Part shown: positions 61,325-64,000 of the stretch, piece after piece
Layout of the letters: each line of letters starts with the position of its first letter
How positions within the stretch are numbered: position 1 is the first letter of the stretch
Origin: Adineta steineri
Lineage: Eukaryota > Rotifera > Eurotatoria > Adinetida > Adinetidae
Direction: 5' to 3'
DNA length: 64,000 bases
NCBI GenBank assembly: GCA_905250115.1
Contig: CAJNOI010000015.1
Coordinates: 437,283 to 501,282, forward strand
Notes under the pieces: generated by a model
Databases searched by the model: none
Told to the model about the DNA's origin: nothing
Seen by the model: the letters and a program-made list of their open reading frames with translations, nothing else
Made by a program: the position numbers and the translations under genes

Positions 61325-62699
61325 ATGGCCAATAAAAGTCATGGACGATGTTTAGTATGTGATGGTGTTGCAATTGGTTTGAATTTTGGTGTATCAACTT
61401 GTATGCCATGTAAAGCTTTCTTTCGACGCAATGCAGTTAAACTTGGTGTGAGTTCATTACTATTATTCTATTGTTTTAATAGTTTAAAATCAATTTTTTT
61501 GTTTTCTAGACACGAAACTTTGTATGTCTGGGTGATGGTGATTGTTTAGTTTCATATAAGCATGGTCGTTTATGTAACTGTTGTCGTTTGGCAAAATGTT
61601 TTCGTGTTGGAATGAAGAAATCAATGATACTTTCAGATGAAGAAAGAGAAGCTCGAAATAAACTTGTTGAAATGAATCGATTAAAACGTGGCAAAATACC
61701 TAAACAAGAATGTGTCGAATGGGTATGTATTTATACGAAGCTTAAACAGATAACACCCTGAGTAGGAACGACATTAGCTGAAATTTATTTGTCTGATACA
61801 ACACTTCTAATATTAGCAAAAGTTGACGAAAATAGACATAAACATATTATCATGACAAAGCGACACTTTATACATAATATCAGATCTTAATTCATTTCTA
61901 TTAACAGATGAAACCTTCAACATCGTTATGTGTATCAAAAAGATCAGTACAATGTCTGTCCTCATCTGATCAAGTTGTTCTTGCCAATATTTTTAATGCC
62001 TATGAAAATACTTGTATGCGAGCAAAGAAAACTCAATTCCAATGTTTTCCAGCTGTTCCACATACATCTATACATGAATTTCTTAACGAATTTTCATCGT
62101 CATTCCAAATCTTTCTTGAATATTTTAAAAATATACCTGAATTTGATAGCATTATCATGGATGATAAAGTACGTTTAGTAAAAAGTCATTTCGGTATTAT
62201 GATTAATATGAATGAACCTCTAATGCATCCAATAACTTCGAATAATCTTATCATAACATGGACGAATGTATTTGGTATTAATTTAACTAAACGTCTTCTA
62301 AAACGTACTGGAATTATGGAACAATATATTTATGATCCTCTTCTATTAAAAATTCTTCTCATTATTCTTGTATTATCAAGTAATAATGTTAGACATCTTA
62401 ATCATGTAGATATAATTGAAATTTATGACAATTCATTATCCATATATGCTGCTCAAAACGTCTATATTGAACTCTTATGGAGATATATTCTCTCGCGTTC
62501 AGAAACCGAAAAAAATGCAGTAAAATTTTACAATAAATTAATAATGTGCATATTATATACGCAAAATCTTGATATGGATATAGATAGTTATGTAACTAGT
62601 TTAACACATGAAATTCAACAAATGGAACCTTTAATGCAAAATATGTGGCCAAGAAATGATCAAATAATAGATATTACCGATGATGAAATTATTGTTTAA
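61325..62699 (+). CDS. nuclear receptor 5 of tandem array
   Basis: Exons are 61325-61447, 61510-61722 and 61908-62699, giving 375 aa. It starts MANKSHGRCLVCDGVAIG. The P-box is CMPCKAFFRR and the linker has 17 residues. Finger 2 reads CLGDGDCLVSYKHGRLC, NCCRLAKCFRVGMKK: the Arg three residues before the third zinc Cys, present in the other four copies, is Gly here. The LBD has EYFKNIPEFDSIIMDDKVRL, YIELLWRYILSRSETEKNAV and AF-2-like LMQNMWP, with tail IIDITDDEIIV. Its last intron (185 bp) is the shortest in the array. It otherwise follows receptors 3 and 4 closely, so it is probably functional. Confidence 0.93.
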
Positions 62700-63188
62700 T
62701 AACGTAATAAAATATTTGTAATTTATTACAATTCAGTGAATGCTTCACGATTTTTAACCAGCATATCTCTTATCATTCCGTCTATTGTACAGTAGCTCTA
62801 AGGATCAATGTGAAACGAAGACGTTGTGACTTGTTGCAATTAATATTGTTTTAATTTTTTTAAATATGTATCTTTATAATTCTTAAAGTATATATATATA
62901 TGTAACAATTTAATAAAAATCTCAGTAAGATGTAAATCTTTGTTCTGTTTCAAATTAAGATTAATCAGAACTATTTAAACTACAAATCAACATATATATG
63001 AATCTACACTTTTTCTTTGCAAATTTTGCTATTTATTATGATACGTAAAAGGACAATATAATCGAACAGATAAAAAGCTGATAAGAAGAGTATGATAACT
63101 TTTAAAAACGTGTCTAAAAGGATGAATAAATACACACATATACACAATTCTTTTTTGTATTTTGTCGTTATTCGATAGATAAAAAGAA
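62700..63188. other. intergenic between nuclear receptor 5 and acyl-CoA oxidase
   Basis: AT-rich, 489 bp, with no exon recognised. The minus-strand frame here is hydrophobic low-complexity sequence. Confidence 0.5.
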
Positions 63189-63969
63189 ATGGTCGAAAGT
63201 CAAGAACAAGGTCCATATTATCAATTAAATGATACAAAAAATCCTGACCTATTACGTGAACGTCAATCAGCAACATTCGATGTTGAAGAACTTACACAAT
63301 TTGTATTCGGAGGTCCAAACAGCTATTTTAATGTAAATAGACGACGTCAACTTAGTTAGTTAAAACATCTTTTTCTTATCTCATAAAATTTATTTATTCT
63401 TTTTCTCTATTTAGCTCGGCTAGCTTATGCACATCCAGTTCATGATACTCATTTACCAATCGAATATCTAGATGCGGATGATTATTATTCTGTACTTATT
63501 CGTAAAAGTTTCATTGCTATTAAAGAAGCTGAACGTTACGGTATAACAGATAGAAAACTTCTTGGTTGGTTTGTAAGTGTTTTTACAAATGGACGATTTA
63601 TGTTTGGTTTACATACAAGTATGTTTCTTCATACACTTGAAACAATGGCTAGTGATGAACAACAAGAAAAATTTCTACCACTTGCACGTTCATTTCAAAT
63701 TATTGGTACTTATGCTCAAACTGAATTAGGCCATGGTTCAAATTTACAACGATTAGAAACTGAAGCTGTTTTTGATATAAATACTGATACATTTGTACTT
63801 AATACTCCAACTATAACAGCAACAAAATTTTGGCCTGGTGCATTAGGTCGATCAACAAATTATGTTTTATTAATGGCACAATTATTTACACCAGATCGAA
63901 ATCATCCAGCCGGTTTACAAATGTTTTTTGTTCAAATTCGAGATTTAAATACACATGAACCATTACCAG
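63189..63969 (+). CDS. peroxisomal acyl-CoA oxidase, N-terminal part (3' part outside window)
   Basis: Exons are 63189-63354 and 63415-63969, in consistent phase, giving about 240 residues before a GTAAAA donor and the window edge. Family motifs in order: NPDLLRERQSATFDVEELT near the N-terminus, LHTSMFLHTLETMASDEQQEKF, then the FAD/substrate signature IIGTYAQTELGHGSNLQRLETEA, NTPTITATKFWPGALGRSTN, and the glycine-rich end HEPLPG. This matches the ACOX1/ACOX3 acyl-CoA oxidases, flavoenzymes that start peroxisomal beta-oxidation by converting acyl-CoA to trans-2-enoyl-CoA and making H2O2. The catalytic Glu region and any C-terminal peroxisome signal lie outside the window. Which ACOX subtype it is cannot be decided from this half. 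Confidence 0.93.
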
Positions 63970-64000
63970 GTAAAAGATTAAATTAATTATCTCTGATATT

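Overview
The window is AT-rich (coding regions included), with many very short introns (about 45-60 bp, GT...AG) and animal genes: a TRPC cation channel, a two-finger GATA factor, an ORP2-type lipid-transfer protein, a USP32-type deubiquitinase, a neuropeptide-like precursor, peroxisomal acyl-CoA oxidase and a tandem family of nuclear receptors. This points to a metazoan nuclear genome, most likely spiralian. A bdelloid rotifer is my best guess from intron size, base composition and the nuclear-receptor expansion, but that is inference. No tRNA, rRNA, CRISPR or prokaryotic feature was seen. The exon chains below were built by hand from splice signals, and reading-frame phase was checked across every junction.

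Layout. 1-3748 (-): 5' part of a USP32-like gene, running off the left edge. 4261-4437: a small hAT-type MITE. 5321-9088 (+): 5' part of an OSBPL2/ORP2-like gene, cut by a 100-N assembly gap (9112-9211). 9212-9507 (-): N-terminus of an unidentified single-pass membrane protein, cut by the same gap. 9508-14576: about 5 kb with no convincing gene. 14577-23052 (+): a complete 22-exon TRPC channel with two possible C-termini. 24351-24741 (-): a small secreted precursor with an NPY/NPF-like core. 25880-27730 (+): a disordered protein of unknown function. 30272-32272 (+): GATA transcription factor. 32273-37395: gene-free, holding a 663-bp TIR element packed with ATTTATAAAT palindromes and a 646-bp piggyBac-type element. 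37396-42141 (+): a large uncharacterised protein. 42142-46149: gene-free. 46150-62699 (+): five nuclear receptor genes head-to-tail, all with the same three-exon structure. 63189-end (+): 5' part of acyl-CoA oxidase.

The most interesting items are the nuclear receptor array (unusual P-box, longer inter-finger linker in four of five copies, weakened AF-2-like motif) and the NPY/NPF-like precursor, in which Trp stands where the amidation Gly would be expected directly before a dibasic site. Also notable are the two alternative PDZ-ligand-like ends of the TRPC gene and three structurally complete non-autonomous DNA transposons with target-site duplications. The genes do not form an obvious functional pathway. 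The nuclear receptor array is the only cluster of related genes.
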